The notes: generated by a model from the letters alone, not told the origin. 64,000 bases of DNA from FEN-1297 sp963843605 (GCA_963843605.1 CAWJLA010000004.1:186001-250000); one strand, 5' to 3'. Shown: positions 7,737 through 17,875, numbered from the stretch's first letter. A program made the numbers and translations.

Positions 7737-9362
7737 ATGAGCAAAAATCTCGCAATTCTGTTTCTGGTATTTGTAAGTTTTAAAATTATATATGCCGATA
7801 ATTATCCGAAAAATTATAACATCGATATCATTCATTATACTTTCAGGATAGGATTAAGCGACTCGACTAATACGATAATCGGAGAGACCGCCGTAAGAAT
7901 AAAATTTCTGAAAGATAATGTTAATGATTTTAACCTGGACCTGGTCGGAAAATCAAAATCATCCCGCACGGGTATGACGGTTACATCCGTTACCTCGAAC
8001 GGTCAGAAATTAGAATATCATCAAAGCCGGGATAATTTTCTTATAAAGTTAAAAAGCCCGGCTAAAAAAGGCTCGGAAGAAATTTTTACGATCGATTATT
8101 CGGGAATTCCTGAGGACGGACTGATTATTTCGAAAAATAAATTCGGGCAAAGAACCTTCTTCGGCGACAACTGGCCTAACAGAGCTCATTACTGGCTGCC
8201 GACTATAGATCATCCTTACGACAAAGCTGCCTGCGATTTTATCGTAATTGCTCCTTCTAAGTATCAAGTGATTGCAAACGGATTATTGCAGGAAGAAACC
8301 GATCTGACTAACGGGACAAGGCTGACGCACTGGAAGGAAACTATACCGATATCAACCGAACTGATGGTAATTGGCGCGGCTCAATTTGCTGTGCAATACC
8401 TCCCCGAAATAAACTGTCTTCCCATTGAATCTTGGGTTTACCCGCAGGACAGAACAAAGGGCTTCTATGATTTTTCGGTAGCCGGCGAAATCATAAAATA
8501 TTTTTCATCTTTGATCGGACCCTTCCCTTTTCAAAAACTGGCTAATGTCGAATCGAAAACAAAATACGGCGGAATGGAAAATGCCGGAAATATTTTTTAT
8601 GCCGAAAGCAGTATAACCGGAACAAGGAAAAACGAAACGACGATTGCGCATGAAATAGCTCATCAGTGGTTCGGAGATGCTGTAACTGAAGTTGATTGGA
8701 ATCATATATGGTTAAGCGAGGGATTTGCGACTTTTTTTGAAAATATTTTTATAGAACATCAATTCGGAAAAGACAGTTTGTACAGCGTTTTAAATACCGA
8801 TAAAAACTTAATTTTCAATTACAGCAAATATAATCCGGGTTCCGCTGTAGTAGATACTACTATCAAAGATTTAAATTTATTGTTAAATCCGGATTCTTAT
8901 CAAAAAGGAGCCTGGGTTCTAAGAATGCTGAGAAAACTCCTGGGCGAAAAAGATTTCTGGAAAGGAATAAGGGATTATTATACAACTTACCGCTACAAAA
9001 ATGTGCTTACATCCGATTTCGAAAAGATCATGGAAAAAAATTCGCATCTGGATTTAAAATGGTTCTTCGATCAGTGGATTTATAAGCCCGGTTTCCCAGA
9101 GGTAAACGGTTCATGGCATTTTAATAAAAATTCAAGAAAATTGGTCTTAACCTTCTTTCAGAATAAACCGGGCAATCCGGTATTCAGGCTTCCGGTAGAT
9201 ATAAAAATAATATACGACAACGGCCATAAATCGATAACAAAGGATCTACTTCTCGATAAAAGGGAAAATAAGTTTGAGATTACAGTTTCGAATCTACCGG
9301 ATACAATAATTTTGGACCCTGAACACAATGTATTAATGGAGGGAAAACTTCAAAAAGATTAA
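7737..9362 (+). CDS. Secreted M1-family metallopeptidase (aminopeptidase N-like)
   Basis: An N-terminal signal peptide (residues 1-20, cleaved near IYA-D) is followed by a beta-sandwich domain and the catalytic domain. The exopeptidase motif GGMEN is at 278-282. The zinc site is HEIAH at 305-309 with the downstream glutamate in WLSEGFATFF (E328). Total length is 541 residues, so the C-terminal ARM-repeat domain of full-length aminopeptidase N is missing; only a short beta domain follows. It probably trims peptides in the periplasm or outside the cell. No partner gene is evident. Confidence 0.9.
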   Translation: MSKNLAILFLVFVSFKIIYADNYPKNYNIDIIHYTFRIGLSDSTNTIIGETAVRIKFLKDNVNDFNLDLVGKSKSSRTGMTVTSVTSNGQKLEYHQSRDNFLIKLKSPAKKGSEEIFTIDYSGIPEDGLIISKNKFGQRTFFGDNWPNRAHYWLPTIDHPYDKAACDFIVIAPSKYQVIANGLLQEETDLTNGTRLTHWKETIPISTELMVIGAAQFAVQYLPEINCLPIESWVYPQDRTKGFYDFSVAGEIIKYFSSLIGPFPFQKLANVESKTKYGGMENAGNIFYAESSITGTRKNETTIAHEIAHQWFGDAVTEVDWNHIWLSEGFATFFENIFIEHQFGKDSLYSVLNTDKNLIFNYSKYNPGSAVVDTTIKDLNLLLNPDSYQKGAWVLRMLRKLLGEKDFWKGIRDYYTTYRYKNVLTSDFEKIMEKNSHLDLKWFFDQWIYKPGFPEVNGSWHFNKNSRKLVLTFFQNKPGNPVFRLPVDIKIIYDNGHKSITKDLLLDKRENKFEITVSNLPDTIILDPEHNVLMEGKLQKD

Positions 9363-9535
9363 ATTTATACGGCTCAGAAATCTAAAGTCGAGAGTAGATT
9401 AATTCTAAAAGATAATGTTTTAAATCTTTTTCATTTTTCCTTCATCATACGCAGAGTAAGGTCGTAAAATTTCCAATATGAATGCGGAAATCCTTAATAC
9501 AAGTTAACAAAACTCTTTGTTGTAAAATTTAAAAT

Positions 9536-10153
9536 ATGGCTAAACAAAAATCTCTTAAAAGAAATATAATTGAATGGACTTTAATACTGGGAGTTATGTG
9601 CTTTCTTTATTTTACAGGACTTTATACGGAAGTTATCGGAAAAATACAGCAGATTGTTTTGATAACCGGAATAATCCAGCCGGATATAAATATCCCCGCT
9701 GAAAAACAGCAGAATGCCGATTACAATATGGTTCTAGTTTCGTTAAAAAACGAGATAGTACCGCTGGAAAGCTTCAAAGGTAAAGTCATTTTTATAAACT
9801 TGTGGGCTTCATGGTGCCCGCCGTGCAGAGCGGAAATGCCTACAATAGAAAATCTATATGAGAAATTGAAAGACAACCGGAATATTGTTTTTGCGGCTAT
9901 ATCTCTGGATGAAGATCCATTTAAAGCGAAAGAATTAATTAAAAAAGAAGGTTATACCTTTCCGGTTTATTTCCCTGCAGGTAATTTTCCTTCGATATAC
10001 AACAGCGGAACAATACCTTCAACTTATATAATTTCCAGGCAGGGTAAAATTGTTGCAAAAGAAATCGGTATGGCTGATTATAATACATCTAAAGTTATCA
10101 ATTTTATTTCAGGACTTTCGCACGATAAAATAAGCTATTCAAAATTAAAATAA
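9536..10153 (+). CDS. TlpA/ResA-like membrane-anchored thioredoxin
   Basis: A hydrophobic segment near residues 12-30 anchors the protein, after which a thioredoxin fold begins around residue 65. The active site is WASWCPPCRAEMP with cysteines 94 and 97, typical of TlpA/ResA-type extracytoplasmic reductases. The cis-proline loop is SGTIPSTYII. Such proteins reduce disulfides during cytochrome c maturation or keep envelope thiols reduced; which of these applies cannot be told. It converges with the LolA-like gene, and the two stops are adjacent. Confidence 0.87.
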   Translation: MAKQKSLKRNIIEWTLILGVMCFLYFTGLYTEVIGKIQQIVLITGIIQPDINIPAEKQQNADYNMVLVSLKNEIVPLESFKGKVIFINLWASWCPPCRAEMPTIENLYEKLKDNRNIVFAAISLDEDPFKAKELIKKEGYTFPVYFPAGNFPSIYNSGTIPSTYIISRQGKIVAKEIGMADYNTSKVINFISGLSHDKISYSKLK

Positions 10154-10858
10154 TTACTTCATGTCAGAATCATTATTGTGGTTCTGAAATAAACTATCGG
10201 GTATTCCGTTATTCACAACATAGTTCGAATAATCAATATAAATCTTCCCGTTTATCGTACCTGACGAGTCGTCCTCTTTATTATCTTTGCTCTCCTTGTG
10301 CGATCCGCGTTTGAAATCTACATGCGGCATGTTAAGCGATAAAACCATAGAACTAGGCAGAGGATATTTTATATCTTTGCTGTAATTTAAAATCAGAGAA
10401 AATGTACCGTTGGTTTTCGTAGTTGCCTCAACTTTCCGGATAACGTTTTGCGACTGGTCGATCCATAGAGTAGTCAATATTAAATCCCCCTTATCATTAA
10501 GCGGAATTACTTTGACTATAGAAGTATTGTAACCTTCTAAATCCGCATCCTTTATAAAAATTGCCGTATAATCATTATTCAAAAAACTCATGGGCGAGGT
10601 AAACATACCGTTCCTGGGCAGCAGTGCAAAACCTTTTGATTCAAAGTGAATTTTATCCGGCTGCTTATAATATATTTTTGCGTTCATCGGAGGTACTTTT
10701 ATGAATTCAATGTCGGTTTTAATTGTTACATCAACTACATAATCCTGAACCGTGTTGAAAGCGATTTTAACATTATTAATTATCGTATTTGCGTTCTTGC
10801 TTTGACATAAATTTAAAGAGGTCAAAATTAAAAAAAAGATAGCTGTATATTTTTTCAT
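10154..10858 (-). CDS. LolA-like outer-membrane lipoprotein-sorting fold protein
   Basis: A signal peptide (MKKYTAIFFLILTSLNLCQS) precedes a LolA/LolB-like half-barrel: DYVVDVTIKTDIEF, NAKIYYKQPDKIHFES, TLWIDQSQNVIRKVEA are characteristic repeated strands. Length is 234 residues with a charged insert (SHKESKDNKEDD) near the C terminus. Relatives bind lipids or lipoproteins in the periplasm, and several are linked to ABC exporters. The ABC transporter genes lie immediately upstream on the same strand (35 bp gap), so this may be the periplasmic component of that system. Specific function is unproven. Confidence 0.65.
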   Translation of the reverse strand: MKKYTAIFFLILTSLNLCQSKNANTIINNVKIAFNTVQDYVVDVTIKTDIEFIKVPPMNAKIYYKQPDKIHFESKGFALLPRNGMFTSPMSFLNNDYTAIFIKDADLEGYNTSIVKVIPLNDKGDLILTTLWIDQSQNVIRKVEATTKTNGTFSLILNYSKDIKYPLPSSMVLSLNMPHVDFKRGSHKESKDNKEDDSSGTINGKIYIDYSNYVVNNGIPDSLFQNHNNDSDMK

Positions 10859-10893
10859 TTTATCTGCCTAATACCAATTTATATGGAAATAAA

Positions 10894-11733
10894 TCACGTT
10901 AAAATATCTTTTTTGCCGAAAAAGAATAAAGTAATGAAGAATAATGCAATTACATGTCCGCCCATAATTAATACCGATTTTGAAATTTCCGCCAGGTCCA
11001 TTGGATTTTGAAAGAATGCCCTCCAAGTATCCATATAGCTCGTAAAAAGGTACGGTTTCAAATCCCTGAAAAAATTAACGTCGATTGCCGAGATAATAAA
11101 AAATATTATAATGATTGCCATTGTTGAAATTATCGGTCCGATAGCATTTTCGACCAGTGCAGAAAACAAGAATGCTATGGAGGCAACAACACCCATGCTC
11201 AAAACTGCGAATAAATACGCAAGCAGGAATCTCCAGAGCACGTCGTTTTTAGCCAAGATTGTAATTCCGCCTGCCCCCAGAACGATAAGTTCACCGGTAC
11301 CCAGCAAAATAGATCCCAGGCCGAGACTTATTGTTGCAAGAAATAGAATTAATAAGAATGTATAAATTATTCCGGCAAGATATTTAGCGGTGACAATACT
11401 GCTCCTGGAAACCGGGCGGGTAATAAGCATTCTGTAAGTGCCTGCGGTAGCTTCTCCGGCTAAAAGATCTCCGGCTACAAGGGCTATTAGAAAGGGGATA
11501 TGAATTGCAAGGCTGTTAAGAATCAGGTAAGATACAAAATACCCGTTCAATAAATTACCGACCATTAAGAATGACTGCTGCAGTCCCCTTGTCATGAAGT
11601 TTATTGACCTTTGACCTTCAGCCATCATTGCAAACTCGATTACAGGAACCAGCACTCCTATTGCCAAAAATCCGATATAAGTGCGCCACTTCTTAAATAT
11701 TTTATATAATTCAATGCTGATTAATGTAAACAT
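10894..11733 (-). CDS. ABC-2 type transporter permease
   Basis: A 279-residue integral membrane protein with six predicted helices. The segment GDLLAGEATAGTYRMLITRPVSRSSIVTAKY is the characteristic first cytoplasmic loop of ABC-2 permeases of the NatB/CcmB-like kind. Its ATG overlaps the stop of the ATPase gene by one base (TAATG), indicating translational coupling and one complex. The substrate is unknown. Confidence 0.88.
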   Translation of the reverse strand: MFTLISIELYKIFKKWRTYIGFLAIGVLVPVIEFAMMAEGQRSINFMTRGLQQSFLMVGNLLNGYFVSYLILNSLAIHIPFLIALVAGDLLAGEATAGTYRMLITRPVSRSSIVTAKYLAGIIYTFLLILFLATISLGLGSILLGTGELIVLGAGGITILAKNDVLWRFLLAYLFAVLSMGVVASIAFLFSALVENAIGPIISTMAIIIIFFIISAIDVNFFRDLKPYLFTSYMDTWRAFFQNPMDLAEISKSVLIMGGHVIALFFITLFFFGKKDILT

Positions 11734-12653
11734 TAGGAAACCTTCTGGGTTATACTTAAGAAATATTCTTCCAAAGATCTTGTAGGAATTACAGCTTTTA
11801 CAGGTATGTCTTTTTCAACTAGAAATTTATTCAGATGAGAAATTTCATCCGGTTGAAGGAGAAAAATAAACCTTCCGTCTATATTGGTATCAAGTTTATC
11901 TTTCCAGCCCGATTCAAAGATTAATTTTTTAGCCTCTTCCCAACTCTCAACTTCAAAAGTAACTTTTAATTTATTCGAATTTAAAAGATCTTCCACCTTT
12001 CCTTCCACTTGGGCGGAGCCTTTATTGATAATAATCATTCTATTGGCAACAAGTTCAACTTCGGAAAGAATATGAGAGGACAAAAATATGGTTTTATTTT
12101 TTTCTTTTGATAAATAAATAATCAAGTCGCGTATTTCTTTCATTCCCTGAGGATCAAGTCCCGTGGTAGGTTCATCAAGAATTATCAGCTCGGGGTTATG
12201 CAACAGAGCCTGAGCCAAACCAAGTCTCTGCTTCATACCGTGAGAAAATGTTTTTACTTTGCTTTTAAATCTTTTTTCCAATCCAACCATCTCAAGCACT
12301 TCCATTATTCTTTTTTTCGAGACATCCGTTCCCGAAATCCGGCCTAAAATTTCAAGATTCTTATAAGCGGATAAATAACCGTAAAAATCGGGTTTTTCGA
12401 CGATAGCCCCGACTTCCCTTAATATACTTTTTCTGTGATGATTTAATGATTTTCCGAATAAACTGATGCTGCCTTCGGTGGGAGAAATTAATGAAAGTAG
12501 CATTCTTATTGTAGTGCTTTTCCCCGCACCGTTTGGCCCGAGAAAGCCGAAAACATCACCACGGTAAACATTCAGGTTCAGATTATCGACGGCTTTGAGA
12601 TCTTTAAATCTTTTTGTAAGATTCTGCACTTCAATAATTTTTTCGTTATTCAA
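11733..12653 (-). CDS. ABC transporter ATP-binding protein
   Basis: A complete ABC ATPase: Walker A GPNGAGKST (39-47), signature FSHGMKQRLGLAQAL, Walker B LIILDEPTTGLDP, and the H-loop in SSHILSE. A C-terminal domain of about 80 residues follows, as in the DrrA/NatA/CcmA group. The start appears to be TTG at 12653, with AAAGGT upstream. It is the first gene of a three-gene run (ATPase, permease, LolA-like). Such pairs export drugs, lipids or ions; no substrate can be assigned. Confidence 0.9.
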   Translation of the reverse strand: MNNEKIIEVQNLTKRFKDLKAVDNLNLNVYRGDVFGFLGPNGAGKSTTIRMLLSLISPTEGSISLFGKSLNHHRKSILREVGAIVEKPDFYGYLSAYKNLEILGRISGTDVSKKRIMEVLEMVGLEKRFKSKVKTFSHGMKQRLGLAQALLHNPELIILDEPTTGLDPQGMKEIRDLIIYLSKEKNKTIFLSSHILSEVELVANRMIIINKGSAQVEGKVEDLLNSNKLKVTFEVESWEEAKKLIFESGWKDKLDTNIDGRFIFLLQPDEISHLNKFLVEKDIPVKAVIPTRSLEEYFLSITQKVS

Positions 12654-13475
12654 GTAATTTACCTTTCAATTCATCAGATATTATTAAGTAAGTTCCCTTT
12701 GCCGCATATATTCTCATAAAAATATCCGGACGTAATATATTCCGGAAGCTGATTTAATAATACTTGTTCAATCATTAAATTTTCCATAACCATGTATTCG
12801 GACGGGTCATTTATATTTTAAAAGCAGTGCGTCAAACTACATTATATAATTATTTTTTAGGTAAATTAACCCCCATTCCTTGCGGCTATTTATTTTGTCA
12901 ATAATAAAAATTATTACGTTAAATTTTGTTGAATTTTTAACAGTACGGCATAATATTTTTTATAAGCAGATTTACATTCTTATTAAGAAATTATAAATGA
13001 AAAATCGTAACGTACAAATACCTATAAAATTAACATAATAAAATTACTGATTATTATTTACGGTTCATAGAATTATTAATAAGATGCTTCAAAACAAACT
13101 GAAAAGGCAGAATATATGGATATACGCCTTCATCAGGAACTTATCGTTTTTTTTATGAGTACATAAAACATTGATCGAAAAAATCAAGTAATTTAAATAA
13201 TAATTTTTTATGTAAGATTTAATTTGGTTTTTAAAAAATTTATTCCAAATTTTGTTCAAAAATTTCCACGTTGTTCAAAGTAAAAAAAAAATTTTTTATT
13301 GTTTTATTTTAATACTTTTTTTGATTACTTTGAACTACCGCATTATCAAAATCAATTTTTAATTTTCGTAAAGAATGAAGACAAAATTTTCGCCGCAAGA
13401 GCATTTCATTATTTTTATGATAAGACTTTATTAATAATTTAAGATTTAAACTTCGTGTGAAGGGAGTTATAATTC
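12654..13475. other. 822-bp AT-rich spacer upstream of nrdJ
   Basis: This divergent spacer separates the ABC ATPase gene (minus) from nrdJ (plus). It is very AT-rich, contains no credible ORF and carries one clear structure, the inverted repeat annotated separately at 13273-13335. I looked for a cobalamin riboswitch (B12 box GCCACTG) and for a NrdR box and recognise neither. Confidence 0.5.
13273..13335. promoter_or_regulatory. Long inverted repeat upstream of nrdJ
   Basis: GTTCAAAGTAA (13273-13283) recurs as a perfect inverted copy TTACTTTGAAC (13325-13335). After a two-base mismatch the stem can continue as a run of A against a run of T. It lies about 140 bp before the nrdJ ATG. It could be a protein operator pair or a hairpin in the leader; I cannot tell which. 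Confidence 0.5.
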
Positions 13476-16400
13476 ATGCAAATCAAGAGATATTTTACTG
13501 AGGCAAATAGGGATCCTTATTTCGCTGTTGAGTTTGTTAAAAGAGTTTCGGAAATAAAAAACCCGGACGGTTCTATTGTGTTCAGAATGGAAGATGTTAC
13601 TATACCTGCCGATTGGACACAAGTAGCTACCGATATCATCGCACAAAAATATTTCAGAAAAGCCGGAGTCCCGAAATTACTTAGAAAAGTTCAGGAAGAA
13701 GGAGTACCCGTTTGGCTTCAACCTTCAGTTGCAGACAGCGAAAGACTGGAACAACTCCCTGAAAAAGAACGCTATTCATCCGAAACCGATGCCAGACAGG
13801 TTTTTCACAGACTTGCAGGAACCTGGACTTACTGGGGTTGGAAAGCCGGCTACTTCAACAACGAAGAAAATGCAAAAGCTTTTTACGATGAAATGGTTTA
13901 TATGCTGATTCATCAAATGGCAGCTCCCAACAGCCCGCAATGGTTTAATACAGGTTTACACTGGGCTTACGGCATCAGCGGTCCTTCACAGGGACATTTT
14001 TATGTTGACTACAAAACAGGCAAATTAACCGCATCCGAAGACGCTTATACACATCCTCAGCCTCATGCATGTTTTATTCAATCCGTAAAAGACGATCTAG
14101 TTAACGAAGGCGGAATTATGGATTTGTGGGTCCGTGAAGCCAGACTATTTAAATACGGATCCGGTACAGGCTCAAATTTTTCCGAAATAAGAGGAGCAAA
14201 CGAACCTCTGAGCGGGGGTGGAAAATCCTCAGGTCTTATGTCGTTCTTAAAAATCGGCGATCGCTCCGCCGGCGCAATCAAGTCGGGCGGAACAACCAGA
14301 AGAGCTGCCAAAATGGTTACTCTTGATCTTGACCACCCTGATATAGAAGAATATATAAATTGGAAAGTAGTAGAAGAACAGAAAGTTGCAGCAGTTGTTG
14401 CAGGCTCAAAATTATGCAACGTGCATTTAAATGCAATAATGAAAGCATGCTACGAAGAACATCCGGAGAACGACAGATTTAATAAGAATTTCAACAAGAA
14501 ATTAAAACACGCAGTTATAGAGGCTAGAAAAGCTCAAATTCCGAATAATTATGTCGAAAGAGTAATTCAGCTTGCCAAACTTGGTTTTAAATCTATTGAA
14601 TTCCCGGTTTATGATGTTGATTGGAATTCCGATGCTTACGCTACCGTATCCGGACAAAATTCGAACAACTCAATAAGAATAACAAACGATTTTATGAAAG
14701 CTGTTATCGACGACGGCGAATGGAATCTTTACTGGAGAGTAGAAAAGAAAAAAGCAAAAGCCGCCAACAGAGAACCTGTACCGTGCAAAACCTTAAAAGC
14801 CCGCGAACTTTGGGATCAAATTTCCTACGCAGCATGGTCAAGCGCCGATCCGGGTGTGCAGTACCATTCAACAATAAATGAATGGCATACATGTCCTGCC
14901 GACGGAGATATCAAAGCATCTAATCCGTGCAGCGAATATATGTTCCTTGATGATACCGCATGTAATCTTGCTTCAATAAATCTTGTAAAATTCCATGAAA
15001 CCCAAAGCCATAAATTCAACATTAAAGCTTACAGGCACGCTACAACATTATGGACTCTCGTGCTTGAAATAAGCGTTTTAATGGCTCAGTTCCCCAGCAA
15101 GGAAATTGCACAGTTAAGTTACGATTTCAGAACCCTCGGTTTGGGTTATGCAAATCTAGGTTCTCTTTTAATGCAGCAGGGTATACCTTATGATAGTAAT
15201 GAAGCTTTTGCAATATGCGGTGCTTTGACAGCTATTATGCATATGACCTCTTATTCAACTTCTGCAGCTATTGCAAAAGAACAAGGTTCCTTCCCCAGGT
15301 ACGAGCAGAATAAAGAAAACATGCTCAGGGTAATTCGCAATCACAGGAGAGCCGCTTATAACGTTCCCAGCGAAGAATACGAAGGACTGACTATTTACCC
15401 GGTCGGAATCAACCCGAAGTACTGCCCTTCCGATTTGTTAAAGGCAGCGAGAGAAGACGCCGACAAGGCTTTGGAAATGGGAACTCAATACGGATTCAGA
15501 AACGCTCAGGTTACGGTAATCGCACCAACCGGCACAATAGGACTTGTAATGGATTGCGATACTACCGGAGTTGAACCCGACTTCGCGTTAGTCAAATTCA
15601 AAAAACTGGCAGGCGGAGGATACTTTAAAATAATAAATCAGTCCATACCGCCGGCTCTGGAAAGACTGGGATATAACAAAGATCAAATCAACGAAATCGT
15701 AAAATATGCCAAGGGCTCCGGAACTCTTGAGGGATGTCCTTACATTAACAGAGAATCTTTAAAAGCAAAAGGTTTTACTGATACAATATTAAATAAGATC
15801 GACAGCCTTCTGCCGTCAGTATTCGAGCTTGGATTTGCTTTTAATAAATTTACAATCGGCGCCGATTTTTTACTAAGCAAGCTAGGGTTAAGCGAAGACG
15901 AAATTAATTCTTACGATTTTAATCTTCTCTCTTCATTAGGGTTTTCCAAACAGGAAATCGCCTCGGCGAACGATTATGTATGCGGTACCATGACTGTTGA
16001 AGGCGCACCTTTCTTAAAGCACGAACATTACCCGGTATTTGACTGTGCCAATAAATGCGGAAAGAAAGGAACCAGATTTATCCGATCCATGGCACATATA
16101 AGAATGATGGCAGCCGCTCAGCCGTTTATCTCCGGTGCAATTTCCAAGACCATTAATCTTCCGAATCATGCAAGTGTCGAAGATATAAAAGACGCTTATA
16201 TGGAATCTTGGAAATTAGGCATTAAGGCCAATGCACTTTACCGCGACGGTTCAAAATTATCACAACCTCTTAATTCGGTTTCCGAAGAAGATATTGAAAC
16301 AATACTTGAGGAAAAAGAAAACAACGATATTATAAAAGTAGCCGAAAAAATTATTCACCGTTATATCGCGAAAAGAAGAAGATTGCCTGACAGAAGAACC

Positions 16401-17063
16401 GGATATACTCAAAAAGCTAAAATTAACGGGCAGTCGGTCTACATTAGAACCGGCGAATACGATAACGGTCAGCTTGGAGAAATATTTATAGATATGCACC
16501 GCGAAGGAGCTGCTTTCAGAAGTTTACTTAACTGTTTTGCAATATCAATTTCTCTGGGTCTTCAGCACGGTGTTCCGCTTGAGGAGTTTGTAGATGCATT
16601 CGTATTTACCAGATTTGAACCAAGCGGAATTGTCACCGGCAACGATAAAATAAAAATGTCTACATCTGTAATCGATTATATTTTCCGAGAACTGGCGGTT
16701 ACCTACCTCGGCAGAAACGACCTGGCTCATGTAGACCCGGACGAATCTAAATCGAAAGTATCTCCCGGTATAGTAAAAAAATTCGTTGAGCCTGAATTTG
16801 TAAGCGAAGAGGTTGTTAGCGAAAGACTAGTTGAACTGGATAATGCGAAGGCTAATTCATACAATTACTCTCTATCAACCAGCGAAGCGAAATATTCAAA
16901 ACGCGAAGTAAGACCTAAAAACTCGATGCATATAAAAGTAAAAGAAGCTAAAGAAAAAGGCTACACAGGCGATATTTGTTCGGAATGCCAAAGCCTGACG
17001 ATGGTAAGAAACGGGACATGCCTGAAATGTATGACTTGCGGCGCTACTTCAGGCTGCAGTTAA
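13476..17063 (+). CDS. nrdJ: Adenosylcobalamin-dependent ribonucleoside reductase (class II)
   Basis: A 1195-residue intact class II ribonucleotide reductase, reducing ribonucleotides to deoxyribonucleotides without oxygen or a separate radical subunit. Visible landmarks are MAAPNSPQWFNTGL, the substrate/active-site region SNPCSEYMFLDDTACNLAS, the radical-site loop YICGTMT-like region around VCGTMTVEGAP, and VTVIAPTGTIGLVMDCDTTG. The C-terminal tail has the redox and zinc cysteines (CSECQS, CLKCMTCGATSGCS). GAAGGGAG precedes the ATG. No nrdAB or nrdDG genes are present in the window. A strong terminator follows. Confidence 0.95.
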   Translation: MQIKRYFTEANRDPYFAVEFVKRVSEIKNPDGSIVFRMEDVTIPADWTQVATDIIAQKYFRKAGVPKLLRKVQEEGVPVWLQPSVADSERLEQLPEKERYSSETDARQVFHRLAGTWTYWGWKAGYFNNEENAKAFYDEMVYMLIHQMAAPNSPQWFNTGLHWAYGISGPSQGHFYVDYKTGKLTASEDAYTHPQPHACFIQSVKDDLVNEGGIMDLWVREARLFKYGSGTGSNFSEIRGANEPLSGGGKSSGLMSFLKIGDRSAGAIKSGGTTRRAAKMVTLDLDHPDIEEYINWKVVEEQKVAAVVAGSKLCNVHLNAIMKACYEEHPENDRFNKNFNKKLKHAVIEARKAQIPNNYVERVIQLAKLGFKSIEFPVYDVDWNSDAYATVSGQNSNNSIRITNDFMKAVIDDGEWNLYWRVEKKKAKAANREPVPCKTLKARELWDQISYAAWSSADPGVQYHSTINEWHTCPADGDIKASNPCSEYMFLDDTACNLASINLVKFHETQSHKFNIKAYRHATTLWTLVLEISVLMAQFPSKEIAQLSYDFRTLGLGYANLGSLLMQQGIPYDSNEAFAICGALTAIMHMTSYSTSAAIAKEQGSFPRYEQNKENMLRVIRNHRRAAYNVPSEEYEGLTIYPVGINPKYCPSDLLKAAREDADKALEMGTQYGFRNAQVTVIAPTGTIGLVMDCDTTGVEPDFALVKFKKLAGGGYFKIINQSIPPALERLGYNKDQINEIVKYAKGSGTLEGCPYINRESLKAKGFTDTILNKIDSLLPSVFELGFAFNKFTIGADFLLSKLGLSEDEINSYDFNLLSSLGFSKQEIASANDYVCGTMTVEGAPFLKHEHYPVFDCANKCGKKGTRFIRSMAHIRMMAAAQPFISGAISKTINLPNHASVEDIKDAYMESWKLGIKANALYRDGSKLSQPLNSVSEEDIETILEEKENNDIIKVAEKIIHRYIAKRRRLPDRRTGYTQKAKINGQSVYIRTGEYDNGQLGEIFIDMHREGAAFRSLLNCFAISISLGLQHGVPLEEFVDAFVFTRFEPSGIVTGNDKIKMSTSVIDYIFRELAVTYLGRNDLAHVDPDESKSKVSPGIVKKFVEPEFVSEEVVSERLVELDNAKANSYNYSLSTSEAKYSKREVRPKNSMHIKVKEAKEKGYTGDICSECQSLTMVRNGTCLKCMTCGATSGCS

Positions 17064-17083
17064 ATACTTGTTAAAATTCTAAT

Positions 17084-17116
17084 AAAAAAGCCGTTCACAT
17101 ATGAACGGCTTTTTTA
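17084..17116. terminator. Intrinsic terminator after nrdJ
   Basis: AGCCGTTCA, loop CATA, TGAACGGCT, flanked by A-run and T-run on both sides. It can terminate nrdJ on the plus strand and the rhodanese gene on the minus strand. Confidence 0.9.
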
Positions 17117-17137
17117 TTTATAAACTAATTGTTTCTT

Positions 17138-17674
17138 CTATCTTACAACGGGAAGCTTTTTGTTAACCCAGTCCTTTGTAAAATTTTGAGGAAGATATAA
17201 AAGTTTTATATTCTTAAAACCCATTTTATTTAGAACTGTAAAAGCAGGATGAATATTCGGGCATTCCGTCCATCCGCAACATCCGCAATAAATTACGATT
17301 TCCTTATCATGCGGAATGCTTTGAACTTCCGATTTTAATTTTTTGATTCCTTCATTTCTTGAAGCCGGACCGGCAAACTTTGCACCAGGAATATGACCTT
17401 GTTCAAAAAGGAATTGAAAACCTATTTGAAGAACAACCGGTTTGTTTTTCTTTTTACTGTTTATTTGTTTTAATAATTCTTCCGGAGTAATAATATTTTT
17501 TAACGTCCACGGATCGCCCGGACGGACGCTTTTGTTTATATCATTCATCTGCTGCGTTAAATTTTTTAAATTTTTTACCGAACTTGCCTGGGCAAACGCG
17601 GTACTCATACAAAATGCACCCGAAAGAAACACAAGAAAAAAGGACAAAGAATTGAAACTCACTCTTTTCGTCAT
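17138..17674 (-). CDS. Secreted rhodanese-domain protein with cysteine-rich active loop
   Basis: From the ATG at 17674 (AGGAT upstream) the protein has a clean signal peptide (MTKRVSF...MSTAFAQ), then a single rhodanese domain. Recognisable pieces are ITPEELLKQI, VLQIGFQFLFEQGHIPGAKFAGPA and the catalytic loop IVIYCGCCGWTECPN. The usual CxxxxR loop is replaced by CGCCGWTEC, with four cysteines clustered, so ordinary thiosulfate sulfurtransferase chemistry is uncertain; metal or redox use is possible. The open frame extends upstream to 17782 but that part lacks family similarity. It is a single gene, convergent with nrdJ. Confidence 0.78.
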   Translation of the reverse strand: MTKRVSFNSLSFFLVFLSGAFCMSTAFAQASSVKNLKNLTQQMNDINKSVRPGDPWTLKNIITPEELLKQINSKKKNKPVVLQIGFQFLFEQGHIPGAKFAGPASRNEGIKKLKSEVQSIPHDKEIVIYCGCCGWTECPNIHPAFTVLNKMGFKNIKLLYLPQNFTKDWVNKKLPVVR

Positions 17675-17875
17675 TGTTAATCCTAATCTAATAATTTTCG
17701 TAAGTACGGTAAAGTTAGGCTTTCGAGTAAAAAGATACAATTCATTCATATTTAGCATAACAAGGTTTTTGAGCGGTATCACTAAATGCAGATAAGAGGA
17801 AAGTACAAGGCGGAGGGTATAAGGTTTAAATTTAATCTTTCATAATTAAAATGAAACGGGAAAATATCGGAAGTT

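Noticed and set aside
12654..13475. Cobalamin riboswitch or NrdR box upstream of nrdJ
   Set aside because: The B12-box core and paired NrdR 16-mers were looked for and not recognised; only the 11-bp inverted repeat is present.
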